64,000 bases of DNA from DHVE2 group archaeon (GCA_027023265.1 JALVVV010000054.1:1-64000); one strand, 5' to 3'. Numbered from the stretch's first letter, positions 1-9,825 are shown. Numbers and translations are program-made. Notes: generated by a model from the sequence alone, not told the origin.

Positions 1-127
1 TAAAGCGGAATTCTCGTTCTCTTTAGCACTTTCAACCCTATCTTCACAATCTTTATCAAATCAAATTTCCTGCTCATCCTTTATTAATCTCTCCTATTTT
101 ATTTTTGTGCAGGGTTTCAACCTGCCC
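1..127 (-). mobile_element. 5' end of an IS element (element A) with transposase N-terminus, truncated by the window edge
   Basis: Reverse complement reads GGCAGGTTGAAACCCTGCACAAAAATAAAATAGGAGAGATTAATAAAGG-ATG and encodes MSRKFDLIKIVKIGLKVLKRTRIPL. This matches MSRKLDIYNVVKIGQKVMKRAKIPLYW at 50447; the TIR is shared with three other copies in the window. Confidence 0.85.
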
Positions 128-230
128 GCGAATAGGAAAATCTTAAAACCTCAAGTCAAAATGAGTTAGCTTAAAAAATAAAAATACCGCATTTTTGCGG
201 CAAGTAAAATTCTACAAATTCACTTTCAAC

Positions 231-2318
231 TCACTTGAGGATTATCCTCGCATCCACTACCTTCAACCCACTTTCGTATACCATCACTGGATTCGCATCT
301 ACCTCTTTTATGTAGTCCCTGAGTTCCCAAACCAGCTGTGAAAGCCTGCTTATTGCCTCTGCTATTGCTTTAACATCTTTTGGCTTCTCTCCCCTGGCGC
401 CTTGGAGAACTTTGTAGCCCTTTATCTCGCTGATCATCTCCATTGATTCCTCCTCAGAGAACGGTGCTATGCGGAAAGTAACATCTTTCAGGATTTCTAC
501 GAATATACCTCCAAGTCCGAACATTACTGTTGGGCCAAACTGCGGGTCGTAAACGCTTCCTATTATTGTCTCGGTTCCCCATGGCTCCATGTGCTGCACG
601 TAAACTCCATGAATTTCCGCATTAGGATCATATTTCTTTGCATTTTCTATGATCTCCTTATATGCCTGCTTAACTTCTTCATCGCTGTTCAAATTCACCT
701 TGACACCACCGGCATCGCTCTTGTGAATTATCTGTGGTGAAACTATCTTCATAACCACGGGATACTCTACCTCATGCGCTATAGCCACGGCCTCTTCCTC
801 GGTTTTTGCCATCTTACCCTTTGGTACGGGCAATCCGTAGGCGGCAAATACCTGCTTTGCCTCTGGTTCAGTAAGAAGCTTTCTGCCGGAAGACAACGCG
901 TTCTTTATGATTTCTTCTGCCATCTCCCTGTTAACCTGGTAGGGCTTGAATTCTGCGTTTGTTTTCTCAAGATACCTGCCATAAGTTCTCAGCATGCCCA
1001 TCGCCCTGACCGCTGCATCAGGACTCTTATAGTACGGAATACCGTGCTCAATTAGCCATTCACCTGCCTTTATGCTTTTCTCTCCACCGGTGTAATTTAC
1101 AATAACAGGCTTGTTCACTCCAGCCTCGTCGATGGCTTTCTTTATGTTCTCTGAAATCTCAAGAGGATTTGTGAAAGAAGTCTCGCAGAAAAGAACCACA
1201 ACACCATCCACCCAATCATGCTTCAGGGCATCTCTTATTGAACCGTAATACTGCTGGGCATCAGCCATACCAGTAAGGTCCACAGGATTTTTGGGACTGC
1301 CAAATTCGGGCATGTGCTTTCTCATCAATTCCTTTAAATCCTCCGGAGCGTCTTTTATTGGTATGCCATACTTTTCAGCGGCGTCCGTTGCAAGCACACC
1401 CACACCGCCGCCATTTGTGATAATTACCAGATTGTCTCCCCTCATCGGCGGCTGAAGGGCAAGGGCCATGGTTCCGTCAAATAAAGCATCCAAGTTCTCT
1501 GCCCTCACAACGTGACCCTGCTTGAATGCAGCATCGTAAATCTTTGTGCTTCCTGCCAGGCTTCCTGTGTGAGACGCGGCGGCAGCAGCACCTCTCTGAG
1601 ACACACCCGCCTTGAGCGCTATGATAGGCTTCTTTGATTTTTTAGAGTTCTCCAGGAACTTGCGCCCATCTTTAACGCCTTCCATGTAAAGAGAGATAAC
1701 GTTTGTATCAGAATCCTCATTGAAATATTCTATCAAATCGCCAAAGTTGAGGTCTGCCATATTACCTATACTAATCATATGGGATATTCCCACCTTGTCG
1801 CTCCAAGTTCTCGCGTCCATTGCGATAAGGAGCGCCCCGCTCTGGGAGATTAACGCAGCGTTACCCGGATACGGGAGATACGGACCGAAAGACGCGTTTG
1901 CTTTCAGGGGGTTATTCATAATACCCACAACGTTGGGTCCAAGTATGCGCATTCCATACTTCCTGGCTATTTCCACAACCTGGTCTTCGAGGTCCTTGCG
2001 TCCAACCTCGCTGAATCCAGATGCAATAACCACAAGTCCTTTTGCACCCTTCTTGCCGCAATCTTCAGCTGCGGAAGGAACGTACTTTGCAGGAACCACT
2101 ATCAAAGCAATATCAATTTCATCGGGAATATCTAAAACGCTGTGATAACACTTCAGTCCGCGAATCTCATCTGCTTTTGGATTCACAGGGTATATTTTTC
2201 CTTCGTATCCAGATTCTAAAAGATTCTTGACGCACTGGTGTCCTATGGCTTTTGGATCTCTGCTCGCACCGACAATTGCTATACTTTTTGGTTTAAATAT
2301 TGGGTCTAATGGATGCAT
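231..2318 (-). CDS. Acetate/acyl-CoA synthetase (ADP-forming), fused alpha-beta (CoA-binding + ATP-grasp)
   Basis: MHPLDPIFKPKSIAIVGASRDPKAIGHQ CoA-binding N-terminus, ISQSGALL, and C-terminal ATP-grasp (VVMKIVSPQIIHKSDAGGVKVNL). The likely start is the internal Met before HPLDP rather than the ORF start at 2366. Confidence 0.9.
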   Translation of the reverse strand: MHPLDPIFKPKSIAIVGASRDPKAIGHQCVKNLLESGYEGKIYPVNPKADEIRGLKCYHSVLDIPDEIDIALIVVPAKYVPSAAEDCGKKGAKGLVVIASGFSEVGRKDLEDQVVEIARKYGMRILGPNVVGIMNNPLKANASFGPYLPYPGNAALISQSGALLIAMDARTWSDKVGISHMISIGNMADLNFGDLIEYFNEDSDTNVISLYMEGVKDGRKFLENSKKSKKPIIALKAGVSQRGAAAAASHTGSLAGSTKIYDAAFKQGHVVRAENLDALFDGTMALALQPPMRGDNLVIITNGGGVGVLATDAAEKYGIPIKDAPEDLKELMRKHMPEFGSPKNPVDLTGMADAQQYYGSIRDALKHDWVDGVVVLFCETSFTNPLEISENIKKAIDEAGVNKPVIVNYTGGEKSIKAGEWLIEHGIPYYKSPDAAVRAMGMLRTYGRYLEKTNAEFKPYQVNREMAEEIIKNALSSGRKLLTEPEAKQVFAAYGLPVPKGKMAKTEEEAVAIAHEVEYPVVMKIVSPQIIHKSDAGGVKVNLNSDEEVKQAYKEIIENAKKYDPNAEIHGVYVQHMEPWGTETIIGSVYDPQFGPTVMFGLGGIFVEILKDVTFRIAPFSEEESMEMISEIKGYKVLQGARGEKPKDVKAIAEAISRLSQLVWELRDYIKEVDANPVMVYESGLKVVDARIILK

Positions 2319-2474
2319 TTTATTACCTCCTTTATTGCTTCCTAAGGGGACATGGCAGCATTCCATAATAACTTTAATATTCGTCTAAAAACGAATTTAC
2401 AATTGGTGATGGTCGTTTTAAAAAAGATGCGGTAATTAAGAGAAAACATTAAATCGGAAAATAGAGATATCCAC

Positions 2475-2780
2475 GTGGCGAGAAATATGCTATCAAGAAT
2501 CCCTTTTGATATGAACGCACTGCGAATGTTAGGCAAAAAAGAGCCGGATGTTGAACTGATAAGGATAGGCATAATTGCAGAGCTCGATGCCATTAACCTA
2601 TACGAGCAACTTGCTGCACAGGCCGAAGACCCTCTGGTAAAAAAGGTATTTATGGATATCGCACAGGAAGAAAAGGAGCATTTCGGAGAGTTTATGGAGT
2701 TGCTCAAAAGATTTGACGGAGAAATCGTGGAAGCACTTGAGGATGGGGCAAACGAGGTTATGGATTTAGAGGAAGATTGA
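2475..2780 (+). CDS. Short ferritin-like protein resembling the encapsulin-associated ferritin (EncFtn) domain
   Basis: IIAELDAINLYEQLAAQAEDPLVKKVFMDIAQEEKEHFGEFMELLKRFD: E..Y / EExxH motifs. It resembles, from memory, the N-terminal domain of the Pyrococcus furiosus encapsulin fusion. Confidence 0.75.
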   Translation: MARNMLSRIPFDMNALRMLGKKEPDVELIRIGIIAELDAINLYEQLAAQAEDPLVKKVFMDIAQEEKEHFGEFMELLKRFDGEIVEALEDGANEVMDLEED

Positions 2781-2789
2781 GGTGATTAT

Positions 2790-3302
2790 ATGAATTTGGA
2801 AAAATACAATCTGGAAGAGCTACTGCTGATAGGGATAAAGAGCGAAATTGAAGCGGAAAAGGTGTACAGAGAAACTGCAAAAAAAGTCAATAATCCATTT
2901 TTGAAAAACAGGCTGGAAGCATTATCAAAGGAGGAAAACGCACACAAAGAAATATTAGAGAAAACTTACAGTAAAATGTTTCCGGGCAAGGAAATAATCA
3001 TACCCGAAAATCCGGATTTTTTACCTGAGTTTCCAGAGATAAAAATATTCAGAGAGCTCGGTACGACCACTGATGTGAGAAAGGTTCTTGAACAGGCAAT
3101 GAAAGCAGAGTTGGGTGCGAAGGAGTTCTATGAGAGTATCGCGAACATGGTTGATGATGACTACACAAAGAAGCTAATGCGTTATATGGCCAAAATAGAA
3201 GAGGGACACTACATGATACTGAAAAAAGAGTACGACGACATGGTGGAATTTGAGAGCATGATGAAAGATTTGGATTATGCGCAGTTTGACGCTCGATTTT
3301 AA
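2790..3302 (+). CDS. Rubrerythrin/ferritin-like diiron protein (no rubredoxin domain)
   Basis: Paired E..Y, EENAH, E..FYE and EEGHY motifs in a 170-aa four-helix protein. Confidence 0.8.
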   Translation: MNLEKYNLEELLLIGIKSEIEAEKVYRETAKKVNNPFLKNRLEALSKEENAHKEILEKTYSKMFPGKEIIIPENPDFLPEFPEIKIFRELGTTTDVRKVLEQAMKAELGAKEFYESIANMVDDDYTKKLMRYMAKIEEGHYMILKKEYDDMVEFESMMKDLDYAQFDARF

Positions 3303-3351
3303 TGGAGGAAAATATTTATCCTCCCTTGTATACACCTAACGGGGTGAAAAT

Positions 3352-4497
3352 ATGGTAGAACTGAAAGCGGTAGTGGTCAAGGAAGTAATGGTAAAAGACG
3401 TGGTATGTGTGCATCCATCGGATACCATATCAAAAGCAATCAGCAAGATGCAGGAGCACGGGTTTCACGAGTTACCTGTAGTGGACGATAAAGGCAATTT
3501 ACTTGGGATAATAAATTATAAAACGCTCATAAGGAGAAAAAGCATATCTCTATATTCCCACGTGGAAAATGTGATGATAAAGCCCCCTGTAGTATCTCCG
3601 GAAGACAACATAGTTGATGCTGTGGTAAAGATGTTAGATGGAGGATTCAGGTCCTTGCCCGTGGTAAAAAAAGGCAAGGTTGTGGGCATAATTTCCAGAA
3701 CAGATGTTATTAAACTCGTTCCGAGCATTCCTGACCTTGCAAATATCCCTGTGGAAGATGTTATGACTTCAGAGCCGTATGTGATTGACGAGAATGCCCC
3801 GGTGGACGCTGCAATAGAGCTCATGAAAAAAATTAGCGAGTTAAGTTTGCCGGTGGTTGATAGCAACAATCACCTAAGCGGTGTTGTTCACATGCGAGAA
3901 ATTTCTCGTGCTATATGGCGTGCAAAGGAAAGAGCAAGCCAGGGAGAGCTGGCAGGAGAGAAAGAGAAAAAGGTAGTGTACATAAAAGAGCTTATGAGTC
4001 CTCCTGTATATGTTGAAGAGGATTCAAAGTTAAAGGAAGCTGCTGAGAAGATGACCGAGTTTCATTCATCCATCTGCGTAGTAATAAACAAAGATAACGT
4101 GCCCATAGGAGTCATATCCCAGAGAGACGTTATGGAAGCAGTTGTCAGAAAAGGAGAAGCCGAGGGCGTGTTCGTGCAGATAACTGGCCTGGACATAGAT
4201 GATCCGGAGCCATACACGGTCATATACGATATGGTTGAAAGTTTCCTTAACAAAATAAACAAACTAAAAGATTTTAAACCCCAGCTTTTGGTGTTCCATG
4301 TGGAAGTTCATCACGTGACAGGCAATGAGATCAAGTACAGCGTCAGGGCAAGGTTCACCACTGACAGAAAGCTTTTCTTTGCAAAGAGCTATGACTGGAA
4401 TCTTTACAAGGCCTTCAAGGAAGTTCTTGAGATTTTGGAAAGAAATGTGAAAAAGGAGAGAGAAAAACTCCAGGAATTCAGAAAAGTCACTCTCTAA
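3352..4497 (+). CDS. CBS-domain protein (four CBS motifs) with C-terminal HPF/S30AE-like domain
   Basis: Four CBS-type segments (VMVKDVVCVHPSDTISKAI, VMIKPPVVSPEDNI, VMTSEPYVIDENAPV, LMSPPVYVEEDSKL), then a ~108-aa alpha/beta tail ending in LYKAFKEVLEILERNVKKEREKL. Confidence 0.8.
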   Translation: MVELKAVVVKEVMVKDVVCVHPSDTISKAISKMQEHGFHELPVVDDKGNLLGIINYKTLIRRKSISLYSHVENVMIKPPVVSPEDNIVDAVVKMLDGGFRSLPVVKKGKVVGIISRTDVIKLVPSIPDLANIPVEDVMTSEPYVIDENAPVDAAIELMKKISELSLPVVDSNNHLSGVVHMREISRAIWRAKERASQGELAGEKEKKVVYIKELMSPPVYVEEDSKLKEAAEKMTEFHSSICVVINKDNVPIGVISQRDVMEAVVRKGEAEGVFVQITGLDIDDPEPYTVIYDMVESFLNKINKLKDFKPQLLVFHVEVHHVTGNEIKYSVRARFTTDRKLFFAKSYDWNLYKAFKEVLEILERNVKKEREKLQEFRKVTL

Positions 4498-6103
4498 ATT
4501 TCTCTACCTTTTCAATATTTATTTCCGCACCCACTACAGGATATCCTATGTCAAACTTTTCCAGCACTTCTGGATGTATTTCTCCAAAGAAACCTATTTT
4601 CTCGCTTTTTACCACTATATTCGCACATCTTCCAGGTATAAAGCTGGGATGTTCAGAGGAAGTGACAAGATAATCAGTTATCCCCATATCCCCCAAAACA
4701 CGCTCAACTATGGATTTTATGTCCGTGAACCCCACGCGAGAAGCAACTATCAAAAACGCCAAATGCCTTTCAAGGGAGCTACCTCGAACATATCCCGTTT
4801 CAAATATCTTTTGAGGTAAATCACGATGCTTGTTCTTTTTGAGAATCTCCATCAGCGAGGGAATAAGCCAAGTTCTGAGAGTTTCGGTACCCTCGCTAAC
4901 TGGATTGGAAACAACCACAGAAGGCTCACGATTCAATTGCATCAGGTCGTATTCAGCTGACATGGAAACAAGGGTCAATGTCTTTACCTCCACAAAACCC
5001 AAGCCAATCATTGATAAACGGGGGATTTCTTCCCATCTCATGCCACGACCGCGTCTGTACTTATTTAATTTGCTCAACGGAATATTATCATAGCTGTAGC
5101 CCTTGGCAATATCTTCCACGATATCGATTTCATGAAGAATATCCTGCCTGTATGGAGGAACAGTAACTTTGAGGGAGTGCCCTTTAGAGATAGAAAAATA
5201 TCCCATTTTTTCCAGGGCTTTTATGATTTCCTCTTCGCTTATCTCAAAACCCAAGATTTTACGAGCATAATCAATATTCACATCCATCTCATAATATTTT
5301 AGCTCAGGAGTGTCTATTTTTAAATCACCGTAATCTATGTTTACCTTTTCTACCTCGGCACCGCGGTCAATGAACGCACAAACAACAATGTTTAGAGCGG
5401 ACAAAAGGGTGTTCAGGTCCGTACCTGTCATATCAATAAATATGTTTTTAGTATTCGGCGTAATCTGCGTTAACACTCCATTTATTACCGGTGGAAAAGA
5501 AACCACATTCCCCTCAGAATCAAGTATAATAGGATATTTCTCTTTATTTATCAATATGTTTCCATACTCCACTCCTTTGGGATGCTTTTCCAAAATCTCT
5601 TTAAGCGTCATCTCATGTTCAAACCCCAGGGGAACAAATGAAAAATTTTCATCCTTTGTGGTATATGTGAAAGGTCCCTTTACCTTGTCGTAATCGTGGA
5701 GCCCTATGGCCACCTTTTTTCTCTTTCTTCCCACGGTTATATGCAATTTTTCTTGAAAATCCATCATACTTTTTATCATCAATTCGTCCACATTAACATT
5801 CCTAACAACCGCCGCAACTATGTAAGGCCTAACATCTTTAACGTTAGGCTCAACCACTATTCGCTCAGCACCATCATTTACGGCATATTTTTTCTTTTCA
5901 CCCCTGCCAAGGTACTGCTTTATTGCCCTAACCACTCCTTCCACACTGTACAGATCAGGACGATCAGGAAAGAACTCCACCAAAATTTCCTCGCCACTGG
6001 CATCTTTGAGATCTGCACCTAACATGCGAACGTTCTCTACCAGCTCATCAACACTTACGCCAAGTCTTTCAAGCTCTTTTCTCTGAATTCTGATAACGGG
6101 CAT
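4487..6103 (-). CDS. pheT: Phenylalanyl-tRNA synthetase beta subunit
   Basis: MPVIRIQRKELERLGVSVDELVE...VEFFPDRPDLYSVEGVVRAIKQYLG and the B5/core domain layout of archaeal PheT. Confidence 0.93.
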   Translation of the reverse strand: MPVIRIQRKELERLGVSVDELVENVRMLGADLKDASGEEILVEFFPDRPDLYSVEGVVRAIKQYLGRGEKKKYAVNDGAERIVVEPNVKDVRPYIVAAVVRNVNVDELMIKSMMDFQEKLHITVGRKRKKVAIGLHDYDKVKGPFTYTTKDENFSFVPLGFEHEMTLKEILEKHPKGVEYGNILINKEKYPIILDSEGNVVSFPPVINGVLTQITPNTKNIFIDMTGTDLNTLLSALNIVVCAFIDRGAEVEKVNIDYGDLKIDTPELKYYEMDVNIDYARKILGFEISEEEIIKALEKMGYFSISKGHSLKVTVPPYRQDILHEIDIVEDIAKGYSYDNIPLSKLNKYRRGRGMRWEEIPRLSMIGLGFVEVKTLTLVSMSAEYDLMQLNREPSVVVSNPVSEGTETLRTWLIPSLMEILKKNKHRDLPQKIFETGYVRGSSLERHLAFLIVASRVGFTDIKSIVERVLGDMGITDYLVTSSEHPSFIPGRCANIVVKSEKIGFFGEIHPEVLEKFDIGYPVVGAEINIEKVEKFRE

Positions 6104-6192
6104 GGGTGGATTAATGGCTCCCACTTATTTATTTTTACCCGTGCTCGCATAAGATATTCAAATATCCTTGTCCCATTGATTATACCATATGC

Positions 6193-6663
6193 TCAGCGCA
6201 TTAATGCCCGGTATGCTAGCTCCACGGCTTCTTCAGCATCATGCGCTATTATGTACTCTCCGTTGTTTATCTTCTCCCTATCTATATCCCATGATTTGAG
6301 GGCAATAACTGTTTTCCCTTCATTTAATGCAAAGGAGAGCTCACTCAGGGTTCCTATGTACCCGTCTATTGCTATCAAAACGTCGCTTGCTCTGACAACC
6401 ATATGATTCCTTGCCAAGCCGTAATATGTGGGGATGGCTATGTCCACGTACTCGTTAGCACTTTCTTTTCCGTAAGGTAAAATTCCCACCGTTAAACCTC
6501 CAGCATCCTTTGCACCCCTGCACGCGTGGAGCATTACACCACCCATTCCACCAGACACCAGAACTCCACCTTTTCTGGCAATCAGATAACCAACCTTGTA
6601 AGCCAACTCGCAAATCTCTCCTTCACAGTGTGAACCACCAATGACACCAATATTTTTGTACAT
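6193..6663 (-). CDS. TIGR00725/LOG-like Rossmann-fold protein
   Basis: IGVIGGSHCEGE...VLVSGGMGGVMLHACRGAKDAGGLTVGILP. Confidence 0.8.
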   Translation of the reverse strand: MYKNIGVIGGSHCEGEICELAYKVGYLIARKGGVLVSGGMGGVMLHACRGAKDAGGLTVGILPYGKESANEYVDIAIPTYYGLARNHMVVRASDVLIAIDGYIGTLSELSFALNEGKTVIALKSWDIDREKINNGEYIIAHDAEEAVELAYRALMR

Positions 6664-6717
6664 AAAAAGAAAATTAAAAAGAGAATTAAAAAATTATCGC
6701 CTGCCAGAGAATTCTAA

Positions 6718-7143
6718 TTAGCGGCGATAATTATTGTAATTGTTGTTATACCTTCTTCCCCCATAACTTCTCTTCCTGTACTGCATCTCGTGCTCGGCAG
6801 CACTCATATCCAGCTCTTCATTGACCTCGTCCATGGGCTCATCGCTTGCCTTTATCTCTCCGTATTTTCCAACGTTGAGACGCATATGCCCACGCACGAG
6901 AGACACGTATCCGTTATTTACTAAAATGGTGTCTCCCTCCTCAACCTGGTTTGCCTGGTCGTCCCACAGGGACATGGTAACCACGCCGGTTTCATCGCCC
7001 AACACGGCTTCCGTCACATGCTTGATTTCACCATAGCGCGTGGTTATCTCTTTTGGTTCGCTCTTATGCACAACTTTAGCGAGGACATTTACTCTCTTGT
7101 CCTCAGGCTTCAAGTCCTTTATTTTGGTAATTTCTCCTTCCAT
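6718..7143 (-). CDS. Single-OB-fold ssDNA-binding protein (RPA/SSB-like) with Arg/Tyr/Asn-rich tail
   Basis: KIKDLKPEDKRVNVLAKVV...EAVLGDETGVVTMSLWDDQANQVEEGD..., tail RKRSYGGRRYNNNYNNYRR. Confidence 0.8.
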   Translation of the reverse strand: MEGEITKIKDLKPEDKRVNVLAKVVHKSEPKEITTRYGEIKHVTEAVLGDETGVVTMSLWDDQANQVEEGDTILVNNGYVSLVRGHMRLNVGKYGEIKASDEPMDEVNEELDMSAAEHEMQYRKRSYGGRRYNNNYNNYRR

Positions 7144-7602
7144 TTTCTACACTTCCTTTTTGGTTTTTCGAGGAAAAATCTCTCTATATATCTCATAGAG
7201 AAATCGTTCCCCCTGTACCTGTATCCAGAGAGGGTATAAAAACATTTTGAAGATTATGACAATTCTGTGTTATCTGCAAATTATTTCTCTTATTCATGTG
7301 CCATCACATCCTGCTGCATCTAAGCAAAATTCTAAAACACTCAGAACACTATATCTGCAATTTTTCATAGAATACCTTCTCCAACACCCTCAAATCAAGG
7401 GAGAAAAGAGGTCTCACTCTGTTGTATCAATCCCTGAACTCTTCCATATTAGCAAACTTTCCTCTGATAAGGATATCCCTGATAAAATCTCTCCACTTTC
7501 CCACATACTCCGATGATTTAAAACCATGGTGAAATCTTTTCCAGATGACACAATAAAAACTACTCTCAAAAAAGTTATTTACAAACACCACTTTCTCAAA
7601 AT

Positions 7603-8427
7603 ATGTACATATATTATCCAGGCAGGTCATTTCCTTCTCTTTCGGTCACAGGACCATACTGCGCACTAAAATGCAAACACTGCAACGGCAAATACCTGCA
7701 GCATATGATACCTGTAACAACTCCAGAAAAGTTAATTGAATTTGCCAAAAATAACGATGGAAAAATATCCGGATTCCTTTTAAGCGGTGGCTCAACCAGA
7801 GATGGAAAAGTCCCCCTTAAAAAATATACCCGAGCAGTAAAATGGATTGTGGAAAACACATCCCTAAAAGTAAACATACATACTGGAATCATTGACAGGG
7901 AGGATATCACGTATCTGGAGGAAATGGCACCGCACCAAATCTCTTTTGACGTGATTGGCTCAACAAAAACTATACGAGAAGTGCTTGGGACTTCCAAAAC
8001 CAAGGAAGATTACTTTGAGGCATTGGACATGCTGGATAGCTCCACTTTAAATTACTCACCGCACGTGATTGCAGGGTTACACTTTGGAAAGGTACTTGGT
8101 GAATATGATGCTGTAAATAAAATAAAAGATTTGAAAAGGTTCAGTAACCTCGTGCTCATAATTCTCATACCTACCAAAGGAACACCCATGGCAAACGTTA
8201 AAATAGACAAGGATGAGGTAATATACTTTTTCAAATATACCCTTGATTTAATTTCACCAAAAAAAGTTGTGCTTGGGTGCATGCGCCCACGCTCATTCCT
8301 GGATGTGGAATTTCTATGCGTCAAGCGACGGTGCAAGGGCATAGTGATTCCTTCGTTAAAAACCCTTAAAATGTTAAAGGACGAAAAAGTGGATGCCATT
8401 AAAAAAGACATGTGCTGTGTTTTTTGA
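7603..8427 (+). CDS. BioB-like radical SAM protein (archaeal)
   Basis: CALKCKHC (CX3CX2C) cluster motif, LLSGGSTRDGKVPL, HTGIIDRED, IPTKGTPMA. Confidence 0.8.
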   Translation: MYIYYPGRSFPSLSVTGPYCALKCKHCNGKYLQHMIPVTTPEKLIEFAKNNDGKISGFLLSGGSTRDGKVPLKKYTRAVKWIVENTSLKVNIHTGIIDREDITYLEEMAPHQISFDVIGSTKTIREVLGTSKTKEDYFEALDMLDSSTLNYSPHVIAGLHFGKVLGEYDAVNKIKDLKRFSNLVLIILIPTKGTPMANVKIDKDEVIYFFKYTLDLISPKKVVLGCMRPRSFLDVEFLCVKRRCKGIVIPSLKTLKMLKDEKVDAIKKDMCCVF

Positions 8428-8467
8428 GCACGGGCAAATTTTAAATGGAACACCAATATATTCCCGT

Positions 8468-9817
8468 ATGAGATTATTTGGAACCAACGGGATAAGAGGA
8501 GTAATTGGCGAGGATTTCACCCCCGACTTCTTAGCAAAAATAGGCATGGCTATAGGGACATACCTGTCAGAAGGCTCTACTGTAATAGTCGGAAGGGACC
8601 CGCGCGTTTCCGGGGACATGGTTCAAAGCGCGGTAATATCTGGATTGCTCTCAACGGGTATAGACGTGATGGACATAGGTATAGCACCAACTCCGGCTGT
8701 ACAGCTATACACTAAAAATCACGGTGATTTTGGATTGGTAATAACCGCATCTCACAATCCACCACGGTTCAACGGGGTAAAGGCGATTGCAGGTGATGGA
8801 ACCGAACTATCCCGGGATATGGAGGAAAAAATAGAGAGCATATACCTGCACGAAAAATTCAGAATTGTGCCCTGGGACAGGACTGGCTCATATTCCCCCG
8901 GAGGAGATGCAAATACAGAATACATAAGAAGAATAATGGATAATGTAAGTGTAGAAAAAATAAAAAATAAGGGTTTTAAAGTTGCCATAGATTGTGCAAA
9001 CGGTGCATCATCTCTCACATCTCCGTATCTTCTGGAAGAATTGGGAGTTAAGGTAGTATCTCTTAACTGTCAGCCAGATGGCCGTTTTCCAGGACACGAG
9101 AGCGAGCCAAAGCCTGAAAATTTAAATGATCTCATATCCTTGGTGAAGGAAGGTAATTTTGATTTAGGAGTCGCCCACGATGGGGACGCGGACAGGGTCA
9201 TATTTGTGGATGAAAAGGGCAATTTCATTCCTGGAGACAAGTCTCTGGCATTGGTGGCAAAGTACATCCTTAAGGAAGGAGATATAATGGTGACCCCTGT
9301 TAGCTCATCCATGGCCATAGAGAAAATTGCAAAAATGAATGGTGCTAAAGTGGTTTATACCAAAGTAGGTGCTCCAATAGTAGCCAGGAAAATGATTGAA
9401 GTGAAAGCAAAATTTGGCGGTGAAGAAAACGGGGGCATGATTATCCCGGAGATGCAATACTGCCGCGATGGAGCCATGGGACTTGCTAAGGTTCTGGAAA
9501 TAATGGCCAGTACGGGGAAAAAGCTGTCTGAATTGATTAATGACCTGCCACAGTACCATCAGGGAAAAATCAGTGTGCCATGTGCAAACAATAAGAAAGA
9601 TAAAGTGCTAAAAGAGCTCGAAAAAGAGTTTTCTGAAGAAAATATCATAACAATAGATGGCATAAAAATTGTAGGGGAGAATTGGTGGGTTCTAATTAGA
9701 CCTTCTGGCACGGAACCGATTTACAGGATTTACGCAGAAGCTACGACGAAAGATAAATTTGAAGAAATAATTGAAAAATACAGAAAAATACTGGAGGAAA
9801 TCATCCAGAAATTTTAG
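8468..9817 (+). CDS. glmM: Phosphoglucosamine mutase / phosphomannomutase
   Basis: MRLFGTNGIRGVIGEDFTP, TASHNP, HDGDADR, RPSGTEPIYRIYAEA. The start is the Met at 8468; the ORF start at 8393 would overlap the upstream gene. Confidence 0.92.
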   Translation: MRLFGTNGIRGVIGEDFTPDFLAKIGMAIGTYLSEGSTVIVGRDPRVSGDMVQSAVISGLLSTGIDVMDIGIAPTPAVQLYTKNHGDFGLVITASHNPPRFNGVKAIAGDGTELSRDMEEKIESIYLHEKFRIVPWDRTGSYSPGGDANTEYIRRIMDNVSVEKIKNKGFKVAIDCANGASSLTSPYLLEELGVKVVSLNCQPDGRFPGHESEPKPENLNDLISLVKEGNFDLGVAHDGDADRVIFVDEKGNFIPGDKSLALVAKYILKEGDIMVTPVSSSMAIEKIAKMNGAKVVYTKVGAPIVARKMIEVKAKFGGEENGGMIIPEMQYCRDGAMGLAKVLEIMASTGKKLSELINDLPQYHQGKISVPCANNKKDKVLKELEKEFSEENIITIDGIKIVGENWWVLIRPSGTEPIYRIYAEATTKDKFEEIIEKYRKILEEIIQKF

Positions 9818-9825
9818 TTTTTATA

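Noticed and set aside
2342-2707. Minus-strand ORF of 121 aa
   Set aside because: Antisense to the ferritin-like gene; no domain; overlaps both neighbours.
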